Source: Lentibacter algarum
GTDB taxonomy: Bacteria > Pseudomonadota > Alphaproteobacteria > Rhodobacterales > Rhodobacteraceae
Assembly (NCBI RefSeq): GCF_040580765.1
Contig: NZ_CP158687.1
Location: 1,612,001 to 1,676,000 of the forward strand
DNA: 64,000 nucleotides
Direction: 5' to 3'
The notes below the pieces were generated by a model. That model did not search any database and had not been told where the DNA came from. It saw only the letters and a program-made list of their open reading frames with translations. The translations under genes were made by a program, and so were the position numbers. Within the stretch, counting starts at the first letter, position 1; each line of letters begins with the position of its first letter. This document shows, in pieces, positions 1 to 9,400 of this stretch.

Positions 1-1
1 A

Positions 2-175
2 CAACTTCCCGATTCAGACGGCCTGATCGCGCTCATGATGCAAGACAAGAAAGTCAGCGCAGGAACGCTCAACTTCATCATGGCTCGCGACATCGGTGAG
101 GCGTTTGTAACCTCAGATGTCCCCAAAGAAGTGCTCACGGCTGTGCTCACCGACGCACTCCAATCGCGCGCTTAA
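2..175 (+). CDS. aroB: 3-dehydroquinate synthase, C-terminal end (partial)
   Basis: Only the last 57 codons lie in the window; the reading frame is open from base 2 and ends in TAA at 173-175. The peptide has the pattern LIALMMQDKKV, followed by FIMARDIGEAFVTSDVP, which matches the conserved C-terminal end of 3-dehydroquinate synthase, the second shikimate pathway enzyme (DAHP to 3-dehydroquinate, NAD and divalent metal dependent, cytoplasmic). The active site lies upstream of the window, so the identification rests on the tail alone. It converges on the oxidoreductase gene ending at 304, with a hairpin between them. Confidence 0.75.
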   Translation, partial: QLPDSDGLIALMMQDKKVSAGTLNFIMARDIGEAFVTSDVPKEVLTAVLTDALQSRA

Positions 176-265
176 GCCGCCCCTGATTTCCTCTTTCTAA
201 AAATATCCTGGGGTAAGTTTCAAAAGTCTCTTCACTCTTGAAACCAAGAGGCAAACCCCCTGCGG

Positions 266-292
266 TTCCGATGGCACGACGCGCCATCGGAA
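266..292. terminator. hairpin between convergent genes
   Basis: A perfect 10-bp stem (266-275 with 283-292) with a 7-base loop, followed on the plus strand by GCTTCTTTTCG. It lies between the convergent ends of aroB and the oxidoreductase at 304. The T run is short, so it is a moderate terminator for aroB at best. Confidence 0.5.
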
Positions 293-303
293 GCTTCTTT
301 TCG

Positions 304-2727
304 TCATGCCCGCAAGCGCGCACCAGTCGGATCAAATGGCGCCTCATGCAAAATACGTGCTTTATGCGGCTGGCCCAGCACCATCACCTCTATAGCATCC
401 CCCGCTTTCGCGCCGCCTTTGACGAAGCCAAGTGCAAGGCTCATGCCAACAGTATATCCATAGGCCCCCGAGCTGACACGCCCCACAGGCACACCGTCCT
501 TGAAGATCGGTTCGCCGCCTGTCGCGTCGGCGTTAGAAGCGCTCACATCGGCCTCATCAAGCGCAATGATCACAAGCTCCTCGCGCGGCGCTTTGAGCAT
601 GGCCTCAGCCACGGCCTCTTTGTGCAAGAAGTCTTTCTCAAGCTTGCAGAGCCGCTCAAGCCCGACTTCCTGTGGCCAGTATTCGGGGCTGTATTCACGG
701 CTCCACGATCCATAGCCTTTCTCAACGCGCAAGCTCATCAAAGCACGGCTGCCGACAGGCCCTGCGCCAAGCTCTTTGCCCGCGTCCAGTAGCGCCTCCC
801 AAAGACGCAGCTGGTCTTCGGATTTGCAATGCAGTTCCCAGCCGAGATCGCCCGTAAAGCTCACGCGCAACGCCAGACATTCAACGCCTGCAATCTCGAT
901 CCGTTTGGAGCGCATAAATTTGAAGTCATCGGTTTCAAAGCTCGCATTCGAGAGCTTCTGTAAAAGAGCACGGCTTTTCGGGCCCGCGACGTTAAACCCG
1001 CACATCGCCTCGGTCATACTCTCAAATGTTGTGCCCGCAGGCAGCTCAACCATATCATAGAACCGCTTCTGATAGCGTTCCGCCATACCTGAGCTCACAA
1101 TCCAGTATTCATCCTCCGCCAGCTTCGTCACAGTCGCATCCCCCGCGATACCACCCCGCACACCAATCAGCGGTGTGAGGCAGGAGCGCCCCACTTCGCT
1201 TGGCATTTTGTTGGCAAAAACAGCATTGAGCCAGTCTTCAGCGCCTGCGCCCTGCACGCGGTATTTAGCAAAGTTACTGATGTCGATGATGCCTGCATGC
1301 TCGCGCAGCATCTTACATTCTTCACCCACTGGCCCCCACCAGTTCTGGCGCGTGAATCCGTCTGTGTCTTCAGTGCCCTCAACACCCGAATACCAGAGCG
1401 GATGCTCCCAGCCGTAGTTCAGACCAAACACAGCGCCGATGGCTTTCTGATGCCCATAAGCAGGCCGCGTGCGGACAGGCCGCCCCGCTGCGCGTTCCTC
1501 ATTCGGGAAATGGATTTTGAAGCGGTGCGCATAGACGTCCTGCACCTTGGCCTTGGTGAATTTCTTATCCGCCCAGTCGCCAAACCGCGCCATATCCCAA
1601 GCGAACATATCATATTCCATCTCGCCCGTGGTGAGCCACTGCGCCACCATAAGCCCCATGCCCGCCGACTGGCTAAAGCCCGGAATAATCCCGTTGCAAC
1701 AAAAGTATCCCTTGAGCTCAGGCACAGGCCCAAGGATCACGTTGCTGTCTGGCGACCAGATCATTGGCCCGTTGATCACGCGCTTGATCCCAGCTGTGCC
1801 CGCCACAGGGACACGGTCAATCGCGCGCATGATATTTTCTTCAATGCGGTCAAGATCATCAGCAAAGAGATCATGGGCAAAGTCCAAGGGCGTCCCGTTC
1901 TCAGCCCAAAAGCGCATGTCTTTCTCATAAGCACCAATCAAAAGGCCTTTGCCTTCCTGACGCATGTAATACTCGCCGTCACGGTCAGCCACAGAGGGAA
2001 GACGGCGGTCGATTGCAGCAATCTCGGGGATGCTCTCTGTCACAAAATACTGGTGCTCTGTAGGTTGCAGCGGCAGCTCAATACCCGCCATCGCGGCCAC
2101 TTCACGGCCCCAAAGCCCGGCCGCATTGATCACCCATGGCGTTTTTATGTCGCCTTTTGGTGTGCGCACAATCCAGCTTCCGTCTGGCTGTGCCTCGGTC
2201 GCCGTCACGGGCGTGAACCGGTGAATTTCCGCACCCTTCTGGCGCGCCCCAGCCGCATAAGCATTGGTCACGCCTGAAGGGTCCACGTTGCCGCCTGAGG
2301 GCTCCCACATGATACACTTGATACCGTCAAAGTTCACCAGCGGGTGCAGCTCCTCGGCGCGCTCGCGGCTAATCTCACTGAAATCCATTCCATAGAGCTT
2401 TGCCTTAGCTTCCTGAAGCTTGAGCTGGTGCACCCGCTCCTGCGTTTGCGCAAGATAAAGCGACCCGGGTTGAAACACACCACAGCTCTGGCCCGTTTCT
2501 TCCTCAAGGCTGTTGTAGAGGTTCATAGTGTAATGCTGAAGGCGGCTGATGTTGGCGCTGTCGTGCAAGCCATGAATGCCCGCTGCCGCATGCCAAGTGC
2601 TGCCTGAGGTTAACTCGTCACGCTCAAGGAGCACAACATCTGTCCATCCCAGCTTAGTGAGGTGATAAAGAATGGAGCAGCCAATCAGCCCCCCCCCGAT
2701 AACAACAGCTTGAGCCTCGGTGCGCAT
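304..2727 (-). CDS. FAD-dependent oxidoreductase with GcvT domain (dimethylglycine/sarcosine dehydrogenase family)
   Basis: An 807-residue protein. Residues 8-50 form a Rossmann FAD fold (GGGLIG at 11-16) followed by SGSTWHAA; in rat dimethylglycine and sarcosine dehydrogenases the His of this motif carries the covalent FAD, here His46. After the DAO oxidoreductase half comes an FAO_M linker and, from about residue 430, a GcvT-like aminomethyltransferase half that would pass the methyl group to tetrahydrofolate. The family demethylates N-methylated glycines; the exact substrate is not visible. The open frame extends to 3081, but that extension covers the divergent promoter and the neighbouring gene. 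The ATG at 2727 has AAAGG about 10 bases upstream and gives a length equal to the divergent paralogue (805 residues). Confidence 0.85.
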   Translation of the reverse strand: MRTEAQAVVIGGGLIGCSILYHLTKLGWTDVVLLERDELTSGSTWHAAAGIHGLHDSANISRLQHYTMNLYNSLEEETGQSCGVFQPGSLYLAQTQERVHQLKLQEAKAKLYGMDFSEISRERAEELHPLVNFDGIKCIMWEPSGGNVDPSGVTNAYAAGARQKGAEIHRFTPVTATEAQPDGSWIVRTPKGDIKTPWVINAAGLWGREVAAMAGIELPLQPTEHQYFVTESIPEIAAIDRRLPSVADRDGEYYMRQEGKGLLIGAYEKDMRFWAENGTPLDFAHDLFADDLDRIEENIMRAIDRVPVAGTAGIKRVINGPMIWSPDSNVILGPVPELKGYFCCNGIIPGFSQSAGMGLMVAQWLTTGEMEYDMFAWDMARFGDWADKKFTKAKVQDVYAHRFKIHFPNEERAAGRPVRTRPAYGHQKAIGAVFGLNYGWEHPLWYSGVEGTEDTDGFTRQNWWGPVGEECKMLREHAGIIDISNFAKYRVQGAGAEDWLNAVFANKMPSEVGRSCLTPLIGVRGGIAGDATVTKLAEDEYWIVSSGMAERYQKRFYDMVELPAGTTFESMTEAMCGFNVAGPKSRALLQKLSNASFETDDFKFMRSKRIEIAGVECLALRVSFTGDLGWELHCKSEDQLRLWEALLDAGKELGAGPVGSRALMSLRVEKGYGSWSREYSPEYWPQEVGLERLCKLEKDFLHKEAVAEAMLKAPREELVIIALDEADVSASNADATGGEPIFKDGVPVGRVSSGAYGYTVGMSLALGFVKGGAKAGDAIEVMVLGQPHKARILHEAPFDPTGARLRA

Positions 2728-2846
2728 AGAATTTTGCCTTTGCATTGCGTTCACATGCGCACCACCCTGACGCAGAACAGCGCGATTCTTTTGCCAATCC
2801 CCGACACTTCCCGTCGCTGTGAGGCAAACCGCGAGAAAAGTCGTTC

Positions 2847-2863
2847 GCGACACATTCTGTCGC
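2847..2863. promoter_or_regulatory. palindrome in divergent promoter region
   Basis: GCGACA-N5-TGTCGC, a perfect 6+6 inverted repeat, sits in the 198-bp gap between the two divergent oxidoreductase genes, 63 bp before the plus-strand start. Its position fits an operator shared by both genes. The regulator family is not recognised; this is inference from symmetry and position. Confidence 0.4.
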
Positions 2864-2925
2864 ACAAAGCAAAGAGAGGGCCGCCAGGACATGGGTAGCT
2901 CTGCCAAAAGAATGAGGAGCCTGCC

Positions 2926-5343
2926 ATGAAAATAACCACCCGCGTAGCTGTCATCGGTGGAGGCGTTGTCGGCGCCTCTGTGCTCTATCATCTGACAAAA
3001 CTCGGCTGGTCCGATGTCATGCTCCTTGAGCGCTCCGAGCTGACTTCGGGCAGCACATGGCACGCAGCTGGTGGCTTTCACACGCTCAATGGCGACACGA
3101 ATATGGCCGCTCTACAGGGCTACACCATCCGCCTCTACAAAGAGCTCGAAGAGCTTACAGGCCTTTCCTGTGGTCTGCACCATGTCGGCGGCGTGACCCT
3201 GGCCGACAATCAGGACCGCTTCGACATGCTTGTTGCCGAGCGCGCCAAGCACCGCTTCATGGGGCTGGAAACAGAGATCGTCGGCCCCGACGAAATCAAG
3301 AAAATCGCTCCCGTCACCAATGTCGAAGGCATCATTGGCGGGCTTTACGATCCGCTTGATGGGCACCTTGATCCCTCAGGTACAACCCACGCCTATGCCA
3401 AAGCCGCCCGCATGGGTGGGGCCACCATCGAAACACACACGATGGTCAAAGAAACCAACCAGCGCCCTGATGGCACATGGGATGTGGTCACAGACAAAGG
3501 CACGATCCACGCCGAACATGTGGTCAACGCAGGCGGCCTCTGGGCGCGCGAAGTCGGCGCGCTGGCAGGGGTCTACTTCCCGCTCCACCCAATGGAACAC
3601 CAGTATATCGTCACAGACGAGGTGCCCTTGATCCGCGATATGATGGCCGATGGTATCGAGCACCCTCACGTGATGGACCCCGCAGGCGAAAGTTATCTGC
3701 GCCAAGAAGGCCGCGGCCTCTGCATCGGCTTTTACGAACAGCCCTGCCGCCCTTGGGCGGTTGACGGTACCAGCTACAACTTTGGCCAAGAGCTTCTTGC
3801 TGATGACTTTGACAAGATCGAAGACAGCATCAACTTCGCCTACAAGCGCTTCCCCGATCTGGAAAAAGCCGGCGTTAAGTCCGTGATCCACGGCCCGTTC
3901 ACGTTTGCCCCTGATGGGAACCCGCTCGTCGGCCCCGTCCCCGGTATGCGCAACTATTGGTCTGCCTGCGGCGTCATGGCCGGCTTTTCTCAGGGCGGCG
4001 GCGTCGGCCTCATGCTCGCGCAGTGGATGGTTGAGGGCGAATGCGAACGCGACACCATGGCAATGGATGTCGCTCGCTTTGGGGACTGGATCACACCGGG
4101 CTACACCCTGCCCAAAGTCATCGAGAACTACCAAAAGCGCTTTTCCGTCAGCTATCCGAACGAAGAGCTCCCCGCCGCGCGCCCCTTCCGCCAAACGCCT
4201 ATGTATGACGTCTTTGACGAAATGGGCGCAGTCTGGGGCCAGCAGTTTGGCCTCGAAGTGGTCAATTACTTCGCCCAAGGCGATGAGCCGCGCTTTGAGA
4301 CGCCAAGCTTCCGCCGGTCCAACGCCTTTGAGGCCACCGCGCGCGAAGTCAAAGCGGTGCGCGAAGCCGTTGGTATCAATGAAACGCATAACTTTGGCAA
4401 ATACCTTGTGACAGGGCCAAATGCCCGCGCATGGCTTGACCGCGTTATGGCAGGCCGTGTCCCACAAATCGGCCGCCTCTCGCTCACGCCCATGCTCAGC
4501 CACAAAGGCCGCCTGATCGGAGATTTCACCATTTCCTGCCTTGGCGAGGAAGCCTTCCAGCTCACGGCAAGCTATGGCAGCCAAGCCTACCACATGCGCT
4601 GGTTTGAACAGAACGAGATGGAAGGCGTCACAGTTGAAAACGTCTCAGACAAGCTCACGGGCTTCCAGATCGCAGGGCCAAAAGCGCGCGAGGTGCTCGC
4701 CGCCTGCACACGCTCTGATGTGTCGACCATGAAGTTCATGGATGTGCGCCACATGACAGTCGGCATGGTCGATTGTGTGGTCCAGCGCGTGAGCTACACG
4801 GGCGATCTGGGTTATGAAATCTACTGTGACCCGATGGCCCAACGCGCGCTCTGGCGCAAGCTTTGGGAGGCAGGCCAAGATCACGGCATGTTGCCCTTCG
4901 GGATGCGCGCAATGATGTCGCTACGCCTTGATAAGTTCTTCGGCTCATGGCTCAGCGAGTTCTCTCCCGACTATACCGCCGCCGAAACAGGGCTGGACCG
5001 CTTCATCAGCTTCAAGAAAAACGCCGATTTTATTGGCCGAGCAGCCGCCGAAGCCGAGCGGGAGGCTGGCCCCGCGCGCAAGCTTTGCGCCTTCGAAGTT
5101 GACGCCGACGATGCCGATGTCAACGCCTATGAGCCGATCTGGCTGGGCGGCGAGGTTGTCGGCTTTTGCACATCAGGTGGCTATTCTCACCATGCCGGCA
5201 AGTCGATTGCGCAGGGTTTTGTGCCCCTTGATCAAGCTCATGACGGTCTGGAAGTCGAAATCGAGATCTTGGGCAAGATGTGCAAAGCCCGCCTTATCAC
5301 CACAGCACTCTTTGACGCTGACGGCGCTAGGATGCGCGGCTGA
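2926..5343 (+). CDS. FAD-dependent oxidoreductase with GcvT domain (dimethylglycine/sarcosine dehydrogenase family), paralogue
   Basis: An 805-residue paralogue of the divergent gene at 304-2727, with the same architecture: GGGVVG FAD motif at residues 11-16, the covalent-FAD-type SGSTWHAAGG motif with His46, a DAO domain, the middle linker and a C-terminal GcvT-like tetrahydrofolate domain. It is expected to be a cytoplasmic demethylase of N-methylglycines (glycine betaine, dimethylglycine or sarcosine breakdown), feeding one-carbon units to folate. The protein sequences are clearly diverged, so this is an old duplication with probably different substrates. The start at 2926 is followed directly by the FAD fold and preceded by GAGGAGCC. 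Its stop overlaps the start of the MocA-like gene (TGATG), implying coupled translation. Confidence 0.87.
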   Translation: MKITTRVAVIGGGVVGASVLYHLTKLGWSDVMLLERSELTSGSTWHAAGGFHTLNGDTNMAALQGYTIRLYKELEELTGLSCGLHHVGGVTLADNQDRFDMLVAERAKHRFMGLETEIVGPDEIKKIAPVTNVEGIIGGLYDPLDGHLDPSGTTHAYAKAARMGGATIETHTMVKETNQRPDGTWDVVTDKGTIHAEHVVNAGGLWAREVGALAGVYFPLHPMEHQYIVTDEVPLIRDMMADGIEHPHVMDPAGESYLRQEGRGLCIGFYEQPCRPWAVDGTSYNFGQELLADDFDKIEDSINFAYKRFPDLEKAGVKSVIHGPFTFAPDGNPLVGPVPGMRNYWSACGVMAGFSQGGGVGLMLAQWMVEGECERDTMAMDVARFGDWITPGYTLPKVIENYQKRFSVSYPNEELPAARPFRQTPMYDVFDEMGAVWGQQFGLEVVNYFAQGDEPRFETPSFRRSNAFEATAREVKAVREAVGINETHNFGKYLVTGPNARAWLDRVMAGRVPQIGRLSLTPMLSHKGRLIGDFTISCLGEEAFQLTASYGSQAYHMRWFEQNEMEGVTVENVSDKLTGFQIAGPKAREVLAACTRSDVSTMKFMDVRHMTVGMVDCVVQRVSYTGDLGYEIYCDPMAQRALWRKLWEAGQDHGMLPFGMRAMMSLRLDKFFGSWLSEFSPDYTAAETGLDRFISFKKNADFIGRAAAEAEREAGPARKLCAFEVDADDADVNAYEPIWLGGEVVGFCTSGGYSHHAGKSIAQGFVPLDQAHDGLEVEIEILGKMCKARLITTALFDADGARMRG

Positions 5344-5942
5344 TGATACGCCGCGCGGTCCTTATCCCCGCGGCTGGCGCCTCCTCTCGCATGAGGGGGC
5401 GCGACAAACTCTTGGAAGACGTAAACGGCATTCCTTGCCTTTCTCATATGGCAAAAGCGGCCCTCAAAAGCGCAGATCAAGTTATCGTCACCCTGCCCAA
5501 CGCTGATCATCCGCGCGTCAAATCTCTCGCGGGGCTGCATGTTGATATCATGTTTGTCCCAGAACACGCGGCAGGCATGTCCGCCTCCCTGCGCGTGGCT
5601 GCAACAGCCGTCGATGCGGATGCACTTATGGTCTTGCCTGCTGACATGCCAGATCTCGCCGCGCATTTACCCGAGATGTGGCAAGCGTTTCGCGGTCTGC
5701 GCGCAGGCGAAATCCTGCGCGCCACCACATCACAGGGGGAAGCAGGCCACCCAGTGATCTTCCCGTCAAATATTTTAGCAGAATTTCAAAGCCTTACAGG
5801 CGACACTGGCGCTGCGCCTATTCTGCAGCAATATGCGTCTCTGGTGCGGCTATATGCTCTGCCACACTCAGTCGCACGCCATGATCTGAACACGCCCGAA
5901 GACTGGGAGGCATGGCGGCAAAAATCCAGTGAGGAAGAATGA
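5343..5942 (+). CDS. MobA/MocA-like nucleotidyltransferase
   Basis: A 199-residue protein of the MobA-like NTP transferase family. The N-terminus AVLIPAAGASSRM followed by RDKLL is the nucleotide-binding loop (LxAGxSxRMG...K), and VLPADMPDL supplies the metal-binding Asp. Size and motifs fit MocA, which attaches CMP to molybdopterin in molybdenum enzymes of the xanthine oxidase class, but other members transfer sugars or other groups. No molybdenum enzyme lies nearby, so the substrate is open. The ATG overlaps the TGA of the preceding oxidoreductase by one base, so the two are probably one operon. The 3' end runs into a convergent decayed reading frame. Confidence 0.7.
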   Translation: MIRRAVLIPAAGASSRMRGRDKLLEDVNGIPCLSHMAKAALKSADQVIVTLPNADHPRVKSLAGLHVDIMFVPEHAAGMSASLRVAATAVDADALMVLPADMPDLAAHLPEMWQAFRGLRAGEILRATTSQGEAGHPVIFPSNILAEFQSLTGDTGAAPILQQYASLVRLYALPHSVARHDLNTPEDWEAWRQKSSEEE

Positions 5943-6207
5943 TCTCTTCAATGCCCTGAAATACAATGGTGTCTATCCCGTCACTGATAGACCCCGCGCC
6001 AACGCCCGTAAATTCAAGCGCCACAGGCACAGCTAGTTCTGATAAGTCTACAGCCCGCACATTCGCACGCGCTGCTCCGCCCAAGAGGTAGTCTGCCCCA
6101 AGCCCACCGCGCACATAACTGGGACGAAAAACGTCCAGCTCTGCAATGTCCTGCTGTAGAGAACCATCGCCATAGGCCAGATAGAAGTTTTCGAAATATC
6201 CGCTCAT
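5818..6207 (-). pseudogene. fragment of an RTX/haemolysin-type calcium-binding protein
   Basis: A 129-codon minus-strand frame. Its first part contains GGLGADYLLGGA, an RTX-like nonapeptide pair, followed by VDLSELAVPVALEFTGVGAG and GIDTIVFQGIEEIILP, which resemble the segment that separates RTX repeats from the last domain in secreted RTX proteins of this group. The resemblance stops at about base 5930, close to the stop of the convergent MocA-like gene; the remaining codons are the antisense of that gene. There is no signal for export, no full repeat block and no clear ribosome site. I read it as a truncated relic, perhaps cut when the MocA-like gene came to lie here. A short functional protein is the less likely alternative. 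Confidence 0.45.
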
Positions 6208-6365
6208 CTCTAGGCTGCGTCCCTCTGCTCACTGCGTCGCGGTCACGGTAGCGCCCGCTTGCGGCGCGATTGCGGCAAGACTGCGGAATTGGTTACAAAA
6301 TTTAGGCAAATTTCGCCTTATTGGTTAATCCAAGGCAAAGCTCCCGATAGGCCACAGACAGCACA

Positions 6366-6400
6366 TAAAAACAGGGAGGGCGCACAAAGCACGCCCTCCC
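6366..6400 (-). terminator. second hairpin downstream of the giant RTX gene
   Basis: A 9-bp GC-rich stem (6374-6382 with 6392-6400), followed on the minus strand by TGTTTTTATG. It lies about 90 bp beyond the stop of the giant gene and may back up the stronger hairpin at 6445-6484. Confidence 0.5.
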
Positions 6401-6444
6401 CAGCACCCCGATCGTCTGGGGCGCAGCTGCATATTCCAAAATGT

Positions 6445-6484
6445 TAAAAAAGTGCCGCGCGCCCTGTCAGGCAAAGCGCGCGGC
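6445..6484 (-). terminator. intrinsic terminator of the giant RTX gene
   Basis: A perfect 9-bp GC stem (6454-6462 with 6476-6484) eight bases after the stop codon, followed on the minus strand by ACTTTTTTAAC. It has the strong stem and T run of a Rho-independent terminator. Confidence 0.8.
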
Positions 6485-6492
6485 GATACTCG

Positions 6493-9400
6493 TTACCGAA
6501 CCAGCAGTTTGGCTTCGTGCTTCTTCAGAGCGCGGCGGGCGGCGGTGTAGTCTTTGATACCCTCTTCTGTCTTCAGCTCTGGGAAGAGCTGGAAGATTTC
6601 GTCGCGTTGCTCTGTGCCCAACCCGTCGATCACCGACTGACCAGGTTGGAAGCTCTCGGTCCATGCCCCGTTGCTCAGAACAACCTCGTGGTTGTCGAAC
6701 ATAAAGTGCACATAGGTGACACCCAGCGTCCCCACTTCATCGACCCCTTTGAGCTCGGTGAGGTGCTTGGCAGCTGCGAGCACTTCTGTCTCCTCAAAGT
6801 AAAGCGAGGTGCGCTCGTTATTGATCAAGATCCGGTGCTGCGGGCTGACAAGAATGTCATGCTCTGGCAGGTTGTTACCAAGAGCGCCCTTCTGGATGAG
6901 GATCGGGCGCAGGTTGGGCGAGCGAGCAAGCTCATGCCCCGAAAGCGTCTTCTGTCCCATCCAACGGATTTCCTGAATGCCGTTGTCCCGCGTGATGATC
7001 TTGTCACCGACCTTGAGGTCTTCCACAAGGCGCTCGCCCCGCGGTGTCGCGATCGCTGTGCCGGGCGTAAAGCAAGGCACGACGTTCTCGATTTCTTCAA
7101 AGGCCATCGTTGAGGTTACGTTGCCGTCCGCATCGCGGAATTCGACAATCCCATCTTCACGATCATCCGAGGTGTAGATGATATTCAAGCTTCCGCCTGG
7201 ATTGTTCGCCTCGGCCGCACCGGTCAGATCCAATGTGTCAAAGTCATTCGGAACAAACTCCGGGTTCTCCGCACTGATAGGCAAAGCAGGGTCAAAGTCG
7301 GGGTTTGGCCGCTCACCAGCAGGGCCATCGCCGCCATCTACAACATCACCGCCTGTGATTGCGCCGAAGTAATCCTGACCATCACCGCCCAAGAGCGTAT
7401 CGGCACCAAGACCCCCAAGGATGCTGTCATCACCAGCGCCACCGTCTACAACATCATCGCCTTCGCCAGCGTCGATCGTGTCATTGCCAGCACCGCCGTC
7501 AACCAGGTCGTTGTCGATGCCCGCGTCGATCAGATCATCGCCAAGTCCGCCAAAGATTGTATCAGCGTCGTCGCCCGTAAGGATCGTATCGTTGCCAGCG
7601 CCCCCAATGACCGAGTCACAGTCGTCAAGCGGGTTCGGATCCGTCGCATCAAGGATTGGGCTCGGACCTGAGGTGTCGATGAAGTCGTTTCCGGCTCCCG
7701 CATCCACCACGTCACATCCGTCACCGCCAATGATGCTGTCGTCGCCGTCGCCGCCGTCAACCGTATCATCACCAGCCCCCGCAACAACCGTATCGTTGCC
7801 TTGGCCTGCAATGACGCTGTCGTTGCCGTCGCCTGCGTCCACAAGGTCATCGTCGATGCCCGTGTCGATTGTGTCATCCCCTGCGCCGCCGATGACGGTG
7901 TCGTCGTCGTCGCCTGTGGTGATCACATCATCGCCAGCGCCCGCATCAACAGAGTCACGGTCGTTGTCTGGGAATGGATCGGCTTCATCGATCAGCGGCA
8001 GGAAGCTGCCTGATGTGTCAATCGTATCGTTGCCTTGACCACCCAAAACAGTGTCCGAACCGTCGCCTGTCGTCACAAGGTCATCATCAATGCCCGCGTC
8101 AACCACATCATTGCCCGCGCCCGAAACGATCGTGTCATCGTCGTCGCCCGTGGTGATGGTGTCGTCGCCGTTCCCACCAATAATGCTGTCGCGGTCATCT
8201 TCTGGGTCCGTGTCCACATCGTCAGTCAGGTTATCGCCACCCGAGCTGTCGATCACATCGTTGCCGTCGCCGCCATCAATCGTGTCAGAACCGTCCCCAC
8301 CAATGACAGAGTCGTCATCAATGCCTGCGTCAACCAGATCATTGCCAGCGCCCGCATCAATCGTGTCGCGGTCGTCGCCCGTGGTGATCGTGTCGTTGCC
8401 AGCCCCTGCAATCACGCTGTCACGATCATTCTCAGGATCGAGGTCTTCGCTGTCAGGTGCGTTGTCAAAGTCAGGACCAGAGGTGTCGATAAGGTCGTCG
8501 CCCTGGCCTGCATCAACAGTATCGCTGCCTTGGCCTGTGGTGACGATATCGTCATCGATACCCGCATCTACACTGTCGTCACCGTCGCCGGAGACGATCG
8601 TGTCACGGTCATCACCTGTGAGGATCGTATCATTGCCAGCCCCGCCAATCACGCTATCGCGGTCATCTTCTGGGTCTGGGTCCGTAGCATCAAGCTCTTC
8701 AGTTGTGCCGGATGCATCAATGAAGTCATCGCCCTCACCGCCGTCAATCGTGTCTGACCCGTCACCACCGATAACGCTGTCTTCGTCAATGCCCGCATCG
8801 ATGCTGTCGTTGCCAGCGCCGCCGAGAATAGTGTCGTCGTCATCGCCGGTAATGATCGTGTCATCGCCGTCGCCGCCTTCGGCAAGATCGCGGTCATTGC
8901 CAGGGTTTGGATCTGTCGAGTCAGGTTCCTCAAGGAAGCCCGAGAGGTCGATAAAGTCATCGCCCTGCCCGCCAATGCCCGTGTCTGAGCCATTTCCACC
9001 AGTCAGACTGTCTTCGTCGATGCCACCGTCAAGGAAGTCATCGCCGTCACCACCAATCAGCGTGTCGTCGTCATCTTCACCAAAGATCGTATCATTGCCC
9101 GCGCCACCGTCTGCAAAGTCACGGTCGTTCTCTGGCAGGATATCAGTCGCATCAGGCTCGTTGCCGCCATAGGTGCTGCCACCCGCGTTGATGAAATCGT
9201 CGCCATCGTTGCCAAAGATACTGTCCGCACCGTGCTGACCGATGATGCTATCATCGCCTGTGCCGCCTGTGATCGTATCATCATCGATACCACCATCGAT
9301 CGTATCGTTGCCCGTGCCACCATCAATCTCATCGGCATCATCGCCCGTCGAGATGACATCGTTGCCCGCGCCGCCAAAGACAGTATCAAGGCCATCTGTG

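Noticed and set aside
2728..3081. N-terminal extension of the first oxidoreductase up to 3081
   Set aside because: It would cover the divergent promoter and 150 bp of the neighbouring gene; the ATG at 2727 has a ribosome site and fits the paralogue's length.
3376..4593. Minus-strand 405-codon frame opposite the second oxidoreductase
   Set aside because: Shadow of a clearly recognised gene on the other strand; skewed composition and no motif.
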